The notes: generated by a model from the letters alone, not told the origin. A DNA stretch of 64,000 nt from Streptomyces brasiliensis (GCF_014647875.1 NZ_BMQA01000004.1:1-64000), one strand, 5' to 3'; counted from the first letter of the stretch, positions 44,225-53,883 are shown. Translations and numbers: made by a program.

Positions 44225-47200
44225 TCAGCTACGACCGGCGGCCACAGGAGTCTCCAGTTGAGACAGCAACTCGGTCTGTCTGACTCGGTAGGCCGCTACG
44301 TTAGCCATCTTGATGTGCTCGTAGCCGCGAACCATGTCGGGCAGTTCGGCCAACTCAACAATGGTCGCGTGGTCCTGGCTGTGAGCGTGGGCGGTGTTCA
44401 AGGCGCACAGCACGGCGTCTCGGTATTCGTCGACAAGCGCGCGCTCCATCCGTCGTACACCTGCGTAGCCGAAAACGTCCAGACGGGTTCCGCGCATCTT
44501 GCGCATCGCGCGCAGGACGCGCAGGGCCGGCCGGGTGCGGGGACCGAGGCTGATCTTTCGCTTCATGCCTATGGCCCTTAACACTGGTGGATGCAACTGG
44601 TAGGCGTATGTCGCACCTTCCCCGAACTGCGCCTCGATGTCTGCTAGCAACTCTTCTTCAAGGTGAAGGCGGGCCACCTCGTACTCGTCCTTGTAGGCCA
44701 TCAACTTGTACAGGTTGCGGGCCACGGCCTCGGTAACGACCGTGGGGCCCGCTTCGAGCAGTCGCACACGCTCCACGAACTCCGTGTATCGGCGAGCGTA
44801 CTTTTCGTCCTGGTAGGCGATGAGTTCCGGTACCAGGACGTCCAGCAGTCGGGCTAGTTCTGTATCGGCCTCGGCATGGACGAGAGCCTTGATGTGCTGA
44901 GCCGCGGCGCTCGGCTGTCTGAGGTTACGAGTACCACCGCGCTTGGTGGAGGCCCACAGGGCCTCGGGGTCGGCCACCAGTTGGCGGCCACGCCGGAACG
45001 CCTGGACGTTGCGGTCTACGGCCACACCGTTCAGCTGAATGGCCTGCTCGATCAAAGCCGAAGGCAGAGGGAGCGCTCCGAACTGGTAGGCCGCGCCTAG
45101 CAGTAGGATATTGGCGTACTGATCGTCGTCGAGGATATCCTCGGCCAGTTTCCGCCCGTCGACATAGAATGCGTGCGCGCTGGCCGCGTCGATCGCCGCG
45201 CGGATGGCGCTCTGTTCTGGGAATGACGCTGTCGTATTGATGACCATGTTGCCCGTGGGGACTTCTGTGGTCGACATGACTGCCACCGTGCGATCCGGGT
45301 CCGCCACCGCGAGGTATTGTGGATCGATCCCAACCAGCGAGTCACAGGCGAGGTAGAGGTCGCACTCGGCGTCGGCCAGCTTCGGGGCCTGCTCGATGAC
45401 GGACGAAGTCACCTTGATGTCCGAGACCACCGCGCCGCCCTTCTGGGCGAGGCCAGTCTGGTCGAGAGTACGGACGTGCTTGCCGTCGATCACCGCGGCG
45501 GTGGCGAGGATCTGGGCCACGGTGACGATGCCGGTGCCGCCGACGCCCGTGATGCGTACGGTGAAGTTATCGTCCTTCACGCGCCGTTCAGGTTCGGGCA
45601 GCATCTCGGGCGAGATCTCGGCGGCCGCCGTGTGCTTGGCCTTGCGTCCGCTGGGCACCACGGTCACGAAGGAGGGGCAATCGCCGGCCAGGCACGAGTA
45701 GTCGACGTTGCACGAGGACTGGTCGATGCGGGTCTTGCGGCCAAATTCGGTCTCCACCGGCTGTACGGACAGGCAGTTGGACTTGACTCCGCAGTCGCCG
45801 CACCCCTCGCATACCCGCTCATTGATCACGACCTTGACGGGCGGCGTCTCCATTTTGCCGCGACGCCGCTTGCGCCGCTTCTCGGCAGCGCACTCCTGGT
45901 CGTGGATAAGTACTGTGACACCCGGGATCGCGGCCAACTCTTTCTGGCTGCGTATCAATTCGTCGCGGTGCCGGACTTCCACCAGTTTGGGGACGCGCGC
46001 CTTACGCAACCGTTCGGGGTCCTCGGTGGTGATGATCACCTTGGCGGCGCCCTCGACGAGAAGCAGTTGGGCGACTTGACTGATCGACATCGCGCCGACT
46101 GCATCCTGACCGCCGGTCATTGCCACTGCATCGTTGTACAGGAGCTTGTAAGTGATGTTGACGCCGGCTGCGACCGCGGCACGCACTGCGAGGCTCCCGG
46201 AGTGGGTAAAGGTACCGTCCCCAATGTTCTGCACGAAGTGCTTGTGGTCAGTGAAGGGAGCCATTCCGATCCACTGGGCGCCCTCACCGCCCATTTGGGT
46301 CAGGCCGGTGACCGTGCCCACCTGGTCGGGCTCCATAAAGACGGCCATGGTGTGACAGCCGATTCCAGCGCCGACCAGCGAGCCTTCCGGAACCTTGGTC
46401 GAGGAGTTGTGCGGACAACCCGAGCAGAAATATGGCGTACGCGTCACTCCCAGCAGCGGCAGCTGAACGCGCTCTTGGCGGCGCTTCTCGCGCCATGCGA
46501 TGACCGGTTCGATGTCCCTGTACTCGGGCGCCGACAGGCGCCGTCCGAGTCCGGCCGCAACGGCGTCGGCGCCCAGCTCGCCGGCCTGGGCGAACAACAC
46601 GGTGCCATCAGGTTCCATCTTGCCGTACACGGCGGGGGCGCCTGGGACGCCGTACAGAATCTCCTTGACGGCGAACTCGATGAACGATCGCTTCTCCTCG
46701 ACGACAATGATCTCGGTCAGCCCCTCGGCGAACTCCCGAATGAGGTTTGGGTCCAGGGGATGGATGACGCCCAGTTTCAGCAGCCTGATTCCGTAGCGTT
46801 CCAGCGCCGCCTCGTCCATGCCGAGCGTGCGCAGCGCCTGTTGGAGATCGAGGTAGGGCTTGCCTGCTGAGATGACGCCGATCCGGTCGGCCTGCCGGGT
46901 GCCGCCGATGATCCGGTTGACGCCGCTGGCTCGCACGTATTCCAGCGCCATGGGCAGTCGCTCGGTGTAGAGACTGTGTTCGAGGGCGGCGAGACTGGCG
47001 CCGAGCAGGTGGGTGCTGGGCTTGTGGGTGTATGGCTTGGTGAAGCCCAGCGTGGGCACAGAGGGCGGGGCCCAGCCGCTGCTTACGACCGCAGTGCTTG
47101 CCGCGTCCGCAACATTGGTGACTACCTTCATCGCCGCCCAGACGCCGCTCGCGCGGGAGAGTTCGACGGCGTGCAAGCCGTAGTCGAGGATGTCCTGCGG

Positions 47201-47749
47201 GTCAGCCGGGTAGAAAGTAGGCATAGCAAGGTCGGCCAGGGTGAGCTCGGAGGCGCACGGTACCGTCGAGGACTTGGCGACCGGATCATCACCGACCAGG
47301 GCAAGTGCGCCGCCGCGCGGATCCGTGCCCGCGAGGTTCGCGTGCCGGAAGGCGTCGCTCGCCCGGTCCAAGCCCGGAGACTTGCCGTACCAGATGCCAG
47401 TCACGCCGTCCGGCCGCCTGTCGCCGAGGGCGCCGGCGAGCTGGCTGCCCATGACGGCCGTGGTCCCGAGCTCCTCGTTGAGGCCGGGACGGTGTACGAC
47501 GTCGTAGGTCGTGAGTAGTTTCGAGCGACGGGCCAGCTCCAGGTCGAATCCTGCGAGGGGTGAGCCCTCGTAGCCCGAAATGAATGCGGCGGTACTCCGC
47601 CCGGCTCGCCGGTCGTGCCTGACTCGGTCGAGGACCAGACGCACGAGGGCCTGGATGCCGGTCAGGTAGACCGTGCCTTCGTCGCGCAGATATCGGTCTT
47701 CGAGGGTGAAGCTGTCGTCCGTGGTCGAGCCGGTCACCGCAGTTGCCAT
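44225..47749 (-). CDS. Fused indolepyruvate-type 2-oxoacid:ferredoxin oxidoreductase
   Basis: A 1174-residue single-chain enzyme that oxidatively decarboxylates aryl or branched 2-oxoacids to acyl-CoA, with thiamine diphosphate. N-terminal pyrimidine/PP domains: F-I-S-G-Y-E-G-S-P-L-A-G, then C-S-G-C-P-H-N-S-S-T and G-I-G-C-H-T-M, Q-M-G-G-E-G-A-Q-W-I-G and N-I-G-D-G-T-F-T-H-S-G (ThDP binding, with N-I-T-Y-K-L-L-Y-N-D). A cysteine cluster follows: V-C-E-G-C-G-D-C-G and C-N-V-D-Y-S-C-L-A-G-D-C. The C-terminal gamma domain starts I-T-G-V-G-G-T-G-I-V-T-V and has T-G-L-A-Q-K-G-G-A-V. This three-part fusion is the aerobic actinobacterial and proteobacterial form. Start at 47749 (M-A-T-A-V-T). Divergent from an Lrp regulator. 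Confidence 0.9.
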   Translation of the reverse strand: MATAVTGSTTDDSFTLEDRYLRDEGTVYLTGIQALVRLVLDRVRHDRRAGRSTAAFISGYEGSPLAGFDLELARRSKLLTTYDVVHRPGLNEELGTTAVMGSQLAGALGDRRPDGVTGIWYGKSPGLDRASDAFRHANLAGTDPRGGALALVGDDPVAKSSTVPCASELTLADLAMPTFYPADPQDILDYGLHAVELSRASGVWAAMKVVTNVADAASTAVVSSGWAPPSVPTLGFTKPYTHKPSTHLLGASLAALEHSLYTERLPMALEYVRASGVNRIIGGTRQADRIGVISAGKPYLDLQQALRTLGMDEAALERYGIRLLKLGVIHPLDPNLIREFAEGLTEIIVVEEKRSFIEFAVKEILYGVPGAPAVYGKMEPDGTVLFAQAGELGADAVAAGLGRRLSAPEYRDIEPVIAWREKRRQERVQLPLLGVTRTPYFCSGCPHNSSTKVPEGSLVGAGIGCHTMAVFMEPDQVGTVTGLTQMGGEGAQWIGMAPFTDHKHFVQNIGDGTFTHSGSLAVRAAVAAGVNITYKLLYNDAVAMTGGQDAVGAMSISQVAQLLLVEGAAKVIITTEDPERLRKARVPKLVEVRHRDELIRSQKELAAIPGVTVLIHDQECAAEKRRKRRRGKMETPPVKVVINERVCEGCGDCGVKSNCLSVQPVETEFGRKTRIDQSSCNVDYSCLAGDCPSFVTVVPSGRKAKHTAAAEISPEMLPEPERRVKDDNFTVRITGVGGTGIVTVAQILATAAVIDGKHVRTLDQTGLAQKGGAVVSDIKVTSSVIEQAPKLADAECDLYLACDSLVGIDPQYLAVADPDRTVAVMSTTEVPTGNMVINTTASFPEQSAIRAAIDAASAHAFYVDGRKLAEDILDDDQYANILLLGAAYQFGALPLPSALIEQAIQLNGVAVDRNVQAFRRGRQLVADPEALWASTKRGGTRNLRQPSAAAQHIKALVHAEADTELARLLDVLVPELIAYQDEKYARRYTEFVERVRLLEAGPTVVTEAVARNLYKLMAYKDEYEVARLHLEEELLADIEAQFGEGATYAYQLHPPVLRAIGMKRKISLGPRTRPALRVLRAMRKMRGTRLDVFGYAGVRRMERALVDEYRDAVLCALNTAHAHSQDHATIVELAELPDMVRGYEHIKMANVAAYRVRQTELLSQLETPVAAGRS

Positions 47750-47821
47750 GTCGTACCGCCTGAATTCTTGAGATCCACGCATCCCTTGGCCATTGGACCG
47801 GATGATAGACTCGTTTTACTC

Positions 47822-47834
47822 TATTGGGTCAATA
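47822..47834. promoter_or_regulatory. Lrp/AsnC-type operator candidate
   Basis: TATTG-GGT-CAATA is a perfect 13-base palindrome in the AT-rich 159-base region between the oxidoreductase and Lrp genes. A wider inverted pair GCCATTGG (47789-47796) and CCAATGGC (47853-47860) frames it, which fits several sites for an octameric Lrp protein. Confidence 0.55.
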
Positions 47835-47908
47835 AATCGGCTTGAGACTGGGCCAATGGCACAGTTCCTCGAGTGTGCTGTTGGATGAGAAGGGCCATCG
47901 GTACAGCC

Positions 47909-48385
47909 ATGGACATGGACGAGCTGGACACTGCCATCCTGCGTCTGCTCCTTGAGGAGCCGCGTGCCGGTATGCGTGAGTACGCGCGCATTCTCGGGGT
48001 CGCCCGAGGGACGGTGCAGAGTCGGCTGGCCCGGCTGGAGCGGGACGGAGTGATCGCCAGCTTCGCCCCCCGACTCAGTCCCGCCAGAATGGGCTATCCC
48101 GTGCTCGCCCTCGTCCACCTGCATCTGGCGCAGGGCAGACTGGAGGAAGTCACGGCACAGTTGGGCGGGGTCGCGGAAGTCCTTGAGGCGTTCAGCATCG
48201 CCGGCGAGGGCGATCTCGTCTGCCGTGTGGTCGCGCGGGACAACGTCCACCTGGAGGACGTCATCCAGCAGCTGATCAAATTGCCTGGAGTCGTCCGTAC
48301 GAAGACGGAGGTCGCACTCAGTGAACGTGTCAGTTATCGGCTGCTGCCGCTGGTCAGTCAGACCGTGAGGCGGCGTGAACTGTAA
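47909..48385 (+). CDS. Lrp/AsnC-family regulator
   Basis: A 158-residue regulator with helix-turn-helix (L-D-T-A-I-L-R-L-L-L-E-E-P-R-A-G-M-R-E-Y-A-R-I-L-G-V-A-R-G-T-V-Q-S-R-L-A-R-L) and C-terminal RAM/AsnC ligand domain (V-L-A-L-V-H-L-H-L, S-I-A-G-E-G-D-L-V-C-R-V, then V-I-Q-Q-L-I-K-L-P-G-V-V-R). Start at 47909 is preferred; in-frame starts at 47873 and 47885 are possible. It probably activates or represses the divergent oxidoreductase in response to an amino acid or its 2-oxoacid. Confidence 0.9.
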   Translation: MDMDELDTAILRLLLEEPRAGMREYARILGVARGTVQSRLARLERDGVIASFAPRLSPARMGYPVLALVHLHLAQGRLEEVTAQLGGVAEVLEAFSIAGEGDLVCRVVARDNVHLEDVIQQLIKLPGVVRTKTEVALSERVSYRLLPLVSQTVRRREL

Positions 48386-48842
48386 CTAGTGAAATGAGGG
48401 CGCCTATGCGGCATGTCAAGCCGTCCAAGATAAGAGCCAGGCCCGCCTCGAATGCCGACTCGTGATCGATCGGCGGGACGGCCGCGGAGTCCGCGCCGAC
48501 GCCACGGCCGGTATCTGCCTGTTCCTCGAGAACGCTGCCGACCGTGAAGCGCCCGGCAGCCAGTGCCATCTGGGCGCCCCGCTCAGGCACACCGGAAGTG
48601 GGCAGGAAGGCTATCTTGTGGGCGATGCGGTCAAGGTCTGCGCCGTCCGGGCGACTTCCAGCATGGAGTCGTGCGCCGTCGCGGCGCAGCAGTAGGGTCC
48701 GCCGGAAGCTGCGTGCGTTTTCCGGCAACCACTCACGCCAGTCCTGGACAGGCTCCGGTATCGGAGCCGTCGCATGGGGTGCCATGGCAGTCTCGGCCAC
48801 TGCGCTGAGCAGTTCTTTCTTGTTCCGGAAGTGGTAATAGAC
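48354..48842 (-). pseudogene. TetR-family regulator remnant
   Basis: The C-terminal ligand domain of a TetR protein is readable to 48354 (A-R-S-F-R-R-T-L-L-L-R-R-D-G-A-R, then D-L-D-R-I-A-H-K-I-A-F-L). The end of the DNA-binding domain, Y-Y-H-F-R-N-K-K-E-L-L-S-A-V-A-E, is in the same frame from about 48842, but the preceding R-E-A-Q-T-G-V-T-G-L lies in another frame, so one base is missing near 48840. Upstream of that no recognisable TetR sequence continues. The 3' end overlaps the end of the Lrp gene on the other strand. Confidence 0.7.
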
Positions 48843-49487
48843 CAGTCACACCAGTCTGGGCCTCACGGCTGACCGGGAAGGAGCTGCACTTCAGGTGCCC
48901 GATGTCCGTGAACCGCGCATCCTTCAGTGTCTCGAAGAGATCGGTGGCGTAGTGGTGCGGCAGGGCAACGGTCGAGTCCGGATGTGGCCCCGGACCGGCG
49001 ATCCGATCGGTGCGATGTAGCGGAGTCAGGTTCGGGTGCCGATGACGATGCCGCCGACTCCTCACGAGCACTCGCCCGTACCTACGGCTGTCACTGGGCT
49101 TTCACCTCGCGCTCCAGGCTCGGCGAGGTTCACGTGCGGCTTCTTGATCTGCTCCGTCACGTACCGCCGGACGGTGCGTGCGAACACCCACGGCCTCCGG
49201 AAGACTGCCTTGGTGCCCGTGATCTTTGACCAGATACCGTATCTGCGCGCCCACGCTCGTGGGCGCCGGGCGGGTGAACGGAGGCGTCGTGACGTCCAGG
49301 CCGTCCCCAGACAATATGACCGCCGCGCAGACCTGCCGTCTCGTAGGACGGGACAGCGCCCGCGGCTCTGTCAAACGAACGGCCGTTAGATTTACACCCG
49401 CGGGCCAACACCCGCGACGGTAGGAGCCGACCACCTCCGCACCGCCCCAAACATCCACGAATCACCCAAACGAGGCACCCCTACAAG
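48843..49487. other. Scrambled remnant region
   Basis: I could assign no gene. On the minus strand one frame near 49085-49260 reads Y-G-I-W-S-K-I-T-G-T-K-A-V-F-R-R-P-W-V-F-A, a protein-like stretch that I do not recognise, and another near 48860-48960 gives L-F-E-T-L-K-D-A-R-F-T-D-I-G. Stops interrupt all frames. It looks like decayed coding sequence beside an old insertion sequence. Confidence 0.4.
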
Positions 49488-50124
49488 ATCTGCACCCTTT
49501 CGAAATCGACCGCCCACCGCCGCTTCCTCATCTGGTCAAGAGCCAGCGTCTGGGGCCGGTTGCACGAAGCCGTGCTGCACCGACTGAACGACGCCGGCCT
49601 GGTCGACGTCACCCGCGTCGTCCTCGACTCCGCCCACGTCAGGGCTAAAAGAGGGGCGAACACACAGGTCCGAGCCCCGTGGACCGGGGCACGCCAGGTT
49701 CCAAGATGCACGTCCTGTCGGACGCGAACGGACTGCCCCTCCTCGTCGGCGTCTCGGCCGCCGACGTCCACGACAGCGACGCGCTGAGGCCGATGGTGGC
49801 GGGTCACCAAACGAGACACGACCCCCACCGCGGCCGCCACTACAAGCCCCAACGCCTGCATGCCGACAAGGCCTACGACGTTACTCACCTGCGTAAATGG
49901 TTACGCAGCAAGCACATCGGCGTGCGCATCGCGCGCAAAGGCATCGAGTCCAGCGAACGATCAGGGCTGCGCCGCTGGGTCATCGAGCGCACCAACCTCC
50001 TGGCTGTCCGGCTATCGCCGACTCAGCCCCCGCTACGAGCGCAATCCCCGCAACTACCTGGCCTTTCCCGAACCTCGCCGCCGCCCTGTGCTGCTACAAA
50101 CGACTCCTCCGCCTCACCACATAG
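49488..50124 (+). pseudogene. IS5-family transposase remnant
   Basis: The C-terminal half of an IS5-type DDE transposase, broken by three frameshifts. In order: S-T-A-H-R-R-F-L-I-W-S-R-A and V-V-L-D-S-A-H-V-R-A-K-R-G (first catalytic Asp); P-G-S-K-M-H-V-L-S-D-A-N-G-L-P-L and L-H-A-D-K-A-Y-D (second Asp); R-K-G-I-E-S-S-E-R-x-G and W-V-I-E-R-T (Glu); S-W-L-S-G-Y-R-R-L-S-P-R-Y-E-R-N-P-R-N-Y; L-C-C-Y-K-R-L-L-R-L-T-T and a TAG at 50122. The 5' half is missing before 49488. Not active. Confidence 0.88.
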
Positions 50125-50186
50125 GACACGTTCTCAGGAACCCACGGCTCGGCCAGGTCGGAGCCGGTGGTGCGATGACCGCGCAG

Positions 50187-52097
50187 TCACGACGGCCGAC
50201 CGGGCGGGTGGTCCAGCGCTGTGGACAGCCGGTGCAGTCGCAGCGCGAACTGCACCTCGATCGCGAAGTCGGGGTCCTTCCAGGTTCCGCCGAGAATCTC
50301 CCCAATTTTCGCAAGACGTTGGTACAAGGTGTTCGCGTGGATGTGTAAGGCCTGGGCCGTCGCAGTGTGCCGCGACGCCCGTGACAAGTATGCTTCGAGC
50401 GTTCGGGTCAGCTCGGTTTGGTGTGCGCAGTCGTAGCTCAGCAGTGCGCCGATCGTTGTGTCGATGAACCTCTTCAGCTCTTCCCGGCCAGATCGCGCGA
50501 ACAGCGACTGGTAGACGCCCACCTCGTCCGCTACCGCACAGGTTCCCGCCCTGCCCAGGGCCGTCAGCAAGGCTGTGCAGTCACTTGCCTTGCGGTATGC
50601 CTCTCGCACCTCGTCGGCGGTTCCCCCAGTGGAGGCGATCCCACCGGTCACCGCCCCGTCGGCAGTCAGGGACCTCAGCCGGTCGCGCACGTCACCGAGA
50701 GCGGCACTCGGTAGCAGGGCCACGGCGTGCCCGTTGTAGTTCGCTGACCATCCTCCTGCATCGTGAGCCAGCCGGACGGCGGTTGCCGTCGCGGCGGCCG
50801 CGTCACCATGTCCGGGGTCCAGCACGACGACACACCGCACTTTGCCCAGGTTCATCCCTGCTGCGGTCGCACGACGGCGAAGCGTCGTGTCATCGGTGTG
50901 CCCGCCGAGCAGTGCTGTCACGAACTCGCCTTGCGCGCGCCGCTCAGCCTCGGCGACCGCGCGGTCGGAGGCCAGCGCCAGACCGACGACGGTTGCACCC
51001 GCTTCGAGGAACCTGGTTCCGTCGTCGTCGAAGGGTTGGCCGCGAAGGGCGATCAGACAGCCGGCCAAATCCTCCGCGATGACGATCGGTGTGCTGGCCC
51101 AGCACGTGCCGGCCGCCTGTCCCGTGTGCGTCCTGCGATCGCCGGGATCGCTGAAGCCACTCGCGAGGGCCCTGAGATCTCTGACGTTCCCGGCGAGGGC
51201 GGACGTGGGGCCATTCGTCGAGATGACGGTGGCGTCGGCGTCCAGGAAGAGGACATCGGCGCTCAAGACTTCGCCGATGGCGTCGACGACCTCGGTGAGT
51301 CCTCCGCCGACCAGCACAATGTTGGTGAGGCGTTCGTGGAGGCCGACGGTGCGGCGGACGGATTCGTTGCTGCGCTGCAGCTTCTCGGCGGCGCGGTGGC
51401 ACTGGTCGAACAGTTCGGCGTTGTGGATGGCGACGGCTGCGTGCGCGGCGAGGGACACGAGCAGCGCGACCTCATGCTCGCTGAATTTCCTCGGACGCCG
51501 GTCGGCGGCGACGAGCACCCCGATGGTGCCGGTCCCCATGCGCAGCGGTACGCCGAGGATGCCGCCGATGCGCTCCTTTCCGGCCGCGGCGTCGGTGTCC
51601 GGATCGTGCCGCAGCTCCGGGTCGGCGACGTAGTCCTCCGACCAGTAGGGCTGCCCGTCGTACAGCACGCGTCCGCCGAGACCGACGCCCGGCAGCAGCT
51701 CTATTCCGCGCAGGGCGCTCCCCAGTGACCCGCTGACCAGTTCGATGCGCAACAGTCCCTGATCGTCGGCGAGCATGATGAAGGCGACGTCGACCCCCAG
51801 CAGCCGGCGGGTCTGTGCCGCCACCTCGTCCAGCACCTCGTTCGGGTGGCGCAGCGCGGTGAGCTGCCGGGCGAGGTCATTGAGAACGGTGAGCTCCGCG
51901 GCGTGCCTTTTACGCTCGGCAAGCAGCGCGTGGAGGTGGATCGCTCGCCGCGCCTCGGCCTCGATCTCGGCTGTCTGACCGGACCCCGCGCTGCTCAAGC
52001 GGAGAGCACGGTGACTCTCGAGCTCGGCCAAGGAGGCACCGTCGATGAGCATTTCCAGCCATGATCGGTAGCGCCCGTCGCCACCCGGATCCGCCAT
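50187..52097 (-). CDS. GAF-domain PucR/CdaR-type regulator
   Basis: A 636-residue transcription regulator. A short N-terminal region is followed by a GAF domain (about residues 75-235; L-L-G-V-D-V-A-F-I-M-L-A, G-V-G-L-G-G-R-V-L, I-G-G-I-L-G-V-P-L-R), a central GGDEF-like domain of the CdaR type, and a C-terminal PucR helix-turn-helix (L-T-R-T-L-E-A-Y-L-S-R-A-S-R-H-T-A-T-A-Q-A-L-H-I-H-A-N-T-L-Y-Q-R-L). Such proteins activate aromatic or purine catabolic genes. Start at 52097 (M-A-D-P-G-G-D) is chosen; an in-frame start at 52220 is possible. It is divergent from lldD and the island operon, which it probably controls. Confidence 0.87.
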   Translation of the reverse strand: MADPGGDGRYRSWLEMLIDGASLAELESHRALRLSSAGSGQTAEIEAEARRAIHLHALLAERKRHAAELTVLNDLARQLTALRHPNEVLDEVAAQTRRLLGVDVAFIMLADDQGLLRIELVSGSLGSALRGIELLPGVGLGGRVLYDGQPYWSEDYVADPELRHDPDTDAAAGKERIGGILGVPLRMGTGTIGVLVAADRRPRKFSEHEVALLVSLAAHAAVAIHNAELFDQCHRAAEKLQRSNESVRRTVGLHERLTNIVLVGGGLTEVVDAIGEVLSADVLFLDADATVISTNGPTSALAGNVRDLRALASGFSDPGDRRTHTGQAAGTCWASTPIVIAEDLAGCLIALRGQPFDDDGTRFLEAGATVVGLALASDRAVAEAERRAQGEFVTALLGGHTDDTTLRRRATAAGMNLGKVRCVVVLDPGHGDAAAATATAVRLAHDAGGWSANYNGHAVALLPSAALGDVRDRLRSLTADGAVTGGIASTGGTADEVREAYRKASDCTALLTALGRAGTCAVADEVGVYQSLFARSGREELKRFIDTTIGALLSYDCAHQTELTRTLEAYLSRASRHTATAQALHIHANTLYQRLAKIGEILGGTWKDPDFAIEVQFALRLHRLSTALDHPPGRPS

Positions 52098-52299
52098 CGC
52101 CCCGTCCGCTCCACATTGGTGAGCCGTAATGTTGCGGACCCAGTATGCGTGCTGTGGTCCGGCTTCACTCAATGGGGAAAACCTCCAGCCATGTGCGGCA
52201 CGAGTAGGCAATTGCTCCATTACGACCCCCGCCGGTGAGGCCTAACGTCAGGTGCCCGGACGCGGATCGGGAGGGCTTCCAGTGAAGGAGCGGTGCCAC

Positions 52300-52446
52300 A
52301 TGCTGCGGCAGTTGACAGCGGACGAGCGGACCTTTCTCACCCCACGGGTGACCGAGACTTGCCAGTGCGACGAGCCTGGATTGACACCGCCGGGGAGGCC
52401 GTTGCCGGTGGTTCGTGCCCGTGTCACCGGAGGGGTTCAGCGTTGA
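52300..52446 (+). CDS. Possible small leader gene upstream of lldD
   Basis: A 48-residue frame ([12 protein letters not shown], then [13 protein letters not shown], ending V-T-G-G-V-Q-R). AAGGAGCGG precedes the ATG; a GTG at 52282 is an alternative. Its TGA overlaps the TTG start of lldD (TTGA at 52443-52446), as in coupled genes. No family is recognised. Overlap could also be chance. The rest of 52098-52299 is intergenic with no clear signal. Confidence 0.35.
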   Translation: MLRQLTADERTFLTPRVTETCQCDEPGLTPPGRPLPVVRARVTGGVQR

Positions 52447-53690
52447 AGGTCCAGCGCCACATGCCCACTTACCACGACCTGGCGCCACTGCTGCGATTCA
52501 AGAGGCCGCAGGTCAACCTGCGCAAGCGCCGGCTCGCGTCGGCGGCGACCATCCACGATCTGCGACGTGTTGCCAAGCGGGTCACCCCCAGAGCCGTGTT
52601 CGACTACGCCGACGGCGCAGCTGAAGGAGAACTGTCGCTGTCCCGCGCACGACAGGCGTTCTCGGACATCGAGTTCCACCCCGAAGTGCTCAGGGACGTG
52701 TCCGCGGTCGATACCAGCCGGGACATCCTCGGTGGCACTTCGGCACTGCCGTTCGGCATCGCGCCTACGGGTTTCACGCGCATGATGCAGACAGAGGGCG
52801 AACGCGCGGGGGCCACCGCCGCGGCGTCCGCCGGTATCCCCTTCACCTTGTCGACGATGAGCACGACCTCGATCGAAGACGTCGCCGCAGTCGCGCCGGA
52901 GGCGCGACGCTGGTTCCAGCTGTACATGTGGCAGGACCGAGAACGCTCACTGGCGCTGGTCGACCGTGCTTGCGCAGCGGGATTCGACACGCTCGTCGTC
53001 ACCGTCGACACGCCTGTCGGCGGTGCCCGCCTGCGCGACGTCCGCAACGGTATGACCGTTCCACCGAGTCTCACGCCCAGGACGGTTCTCGACGCGGTCC
53101 CCCGCCCCGCGTGGTGGATGAACTTTCTGACCGGTGAGCCGCTCGCGTTCGCGTCGCTCGACAGGTGGTCCGGTACAGTCGCCGACCTGATCCGCACGAT
53201 GTTCGATCCGACGGTTGTCGCCGATGATCTGCGTCTCCTCCGCGAGCACTGGAAGGGGAAGCTCGTCGTCAAGGGCATCCAGTCCATCGAGGCCGCCCGG
53301 CTCGCGGTCGACCTCGGCGCGGACGGGATCGTCCTCTCCAACCACGGTGGGCGGCAACTCGACCGTGCGCCCGTCCCGTTCCACCTCCTGCCGCGCGTCG
53401 TCGCCGAGGTCGGCAGGGACACCGAGGTCCTGCTCGACACCGGCATCATGAACGGCGCGGACATCGTGGCGTCCGTCGCGATGGGAGCGCGTTTCACCCT
53501 CATCGGCCGCGCCTACCTGTACGGGCTGATGGCCGGCGGTCGCGAGGGCGTCGACCGGGCCGTGCAGATACTCAGCGACGAGGTGGTACGCACCATGAAG
53601 CTGCTCGGCGTGGCCTCGCTCGATCAGCTCTCACCCGAGCATGTCACTCAACTTGTGCGCATGATCCCGCTCGCCCGCGGCAGGGAGTAA
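52443..53690 (+). CDS. lldD: FMN-dependent L-lactate (2-hydroxyacid) dehydrogenase
   Basis: A 415-residue FMN enzyme, similar along its whole length to mycobacterial LldD2. It oxidises L-2-hydroxyacids to 2-oxoacids at the membrane. Motifs: [50 protein letters not shown], and the active-site loop [10 protein letters not shown] with catalytic His and Arg, then [13 protein letters not shown] at 52443 is chosen as start because GGAGGGG (52429-52435) lies 7 bases upstream; ATG at 52461 is the alternative. In this setting it may make the 2-oxoacid for the oxidoreductase at 44225. Confidence 0.92.
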   Translation: MKVQRHMPTYHDLAPLLRFKRPQVNLRKRRLASAATIHDLRRVAKRVTPRAVFDYADGAAEGELSLSRARQAFSDIEFHPEVLRDVSAVDTSRDILGGTSALPFGIAPTGFTRMMQTEGERAGATAAASAGIPFTLSTMSTTSIEDVAAVAPEARRWFQLYMWQDRERSLALVDRACAAGFDTLVVTVDTPVGGARLRDVRNGMTVPPSLTPRTVLDAVPRPAWWMNFLTGEPLAFASLDRWSGTVADLIRTMFDPTVVADDLRLLREHWKGKLVVKGIQSIEAARLAVDLGADGIVLSNHGGRQLDRAPVPFHLLPRVVAEVGRDTEVLLDTGIMNGADIVASVAMGARFTLIGRAYLYGLMAGGREGVDRAVQILSDEVVRTMKLLGVASLDQLSPEHVTQLVRMIPLARGRE

Positions 53691-53830
53691 AACCCCCGCC
53701 TCGCTCGGTCGTTTACTAGCAGCCCAGGCGGCTTCTGCCGTGGCCTCGGGCGGCAAATCTGGGTCCCAAATCGGCGCCTTCTTTCGAGGACAATGCGAAA
53801 AGGCCAGCAGAGAACTCCTCGATTAGGGGA

Positions 53831-53857
53831 ATTCTGAATACAGAATCCTGTACAGGA
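53831..53857. promoter_or_regulatory. Two adjoining palindromes upstream of the YceI operon
   Basis: ATTCTG-AATA-CAGAAT (53831-53846) and TCCTGT-ACAGGA (53846-53857) are both perfect and share one base. They lie 27 bases before the YceI start, in an AT-rich stretch, and are a likely operator pair. AGGAAAAAG just before the ATG serves as ribosome site. Confidence 0.55.
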
Positions 53858-53883
53858 AATGACCGAAAGGAAAAAGTCTTCTT

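Noticed and set aside
44376..46870. Plus-strand frames opposite the fused oxidoreductase
   Set aside because: They mirror a gene with full-length family similarity on the minus strand.
52443..53690. MftD of a mycofactocin system
   Set aside because: The protein matches LldD2 much better, and no mftA, radical SAM or other mycofactocin gene is nearby.
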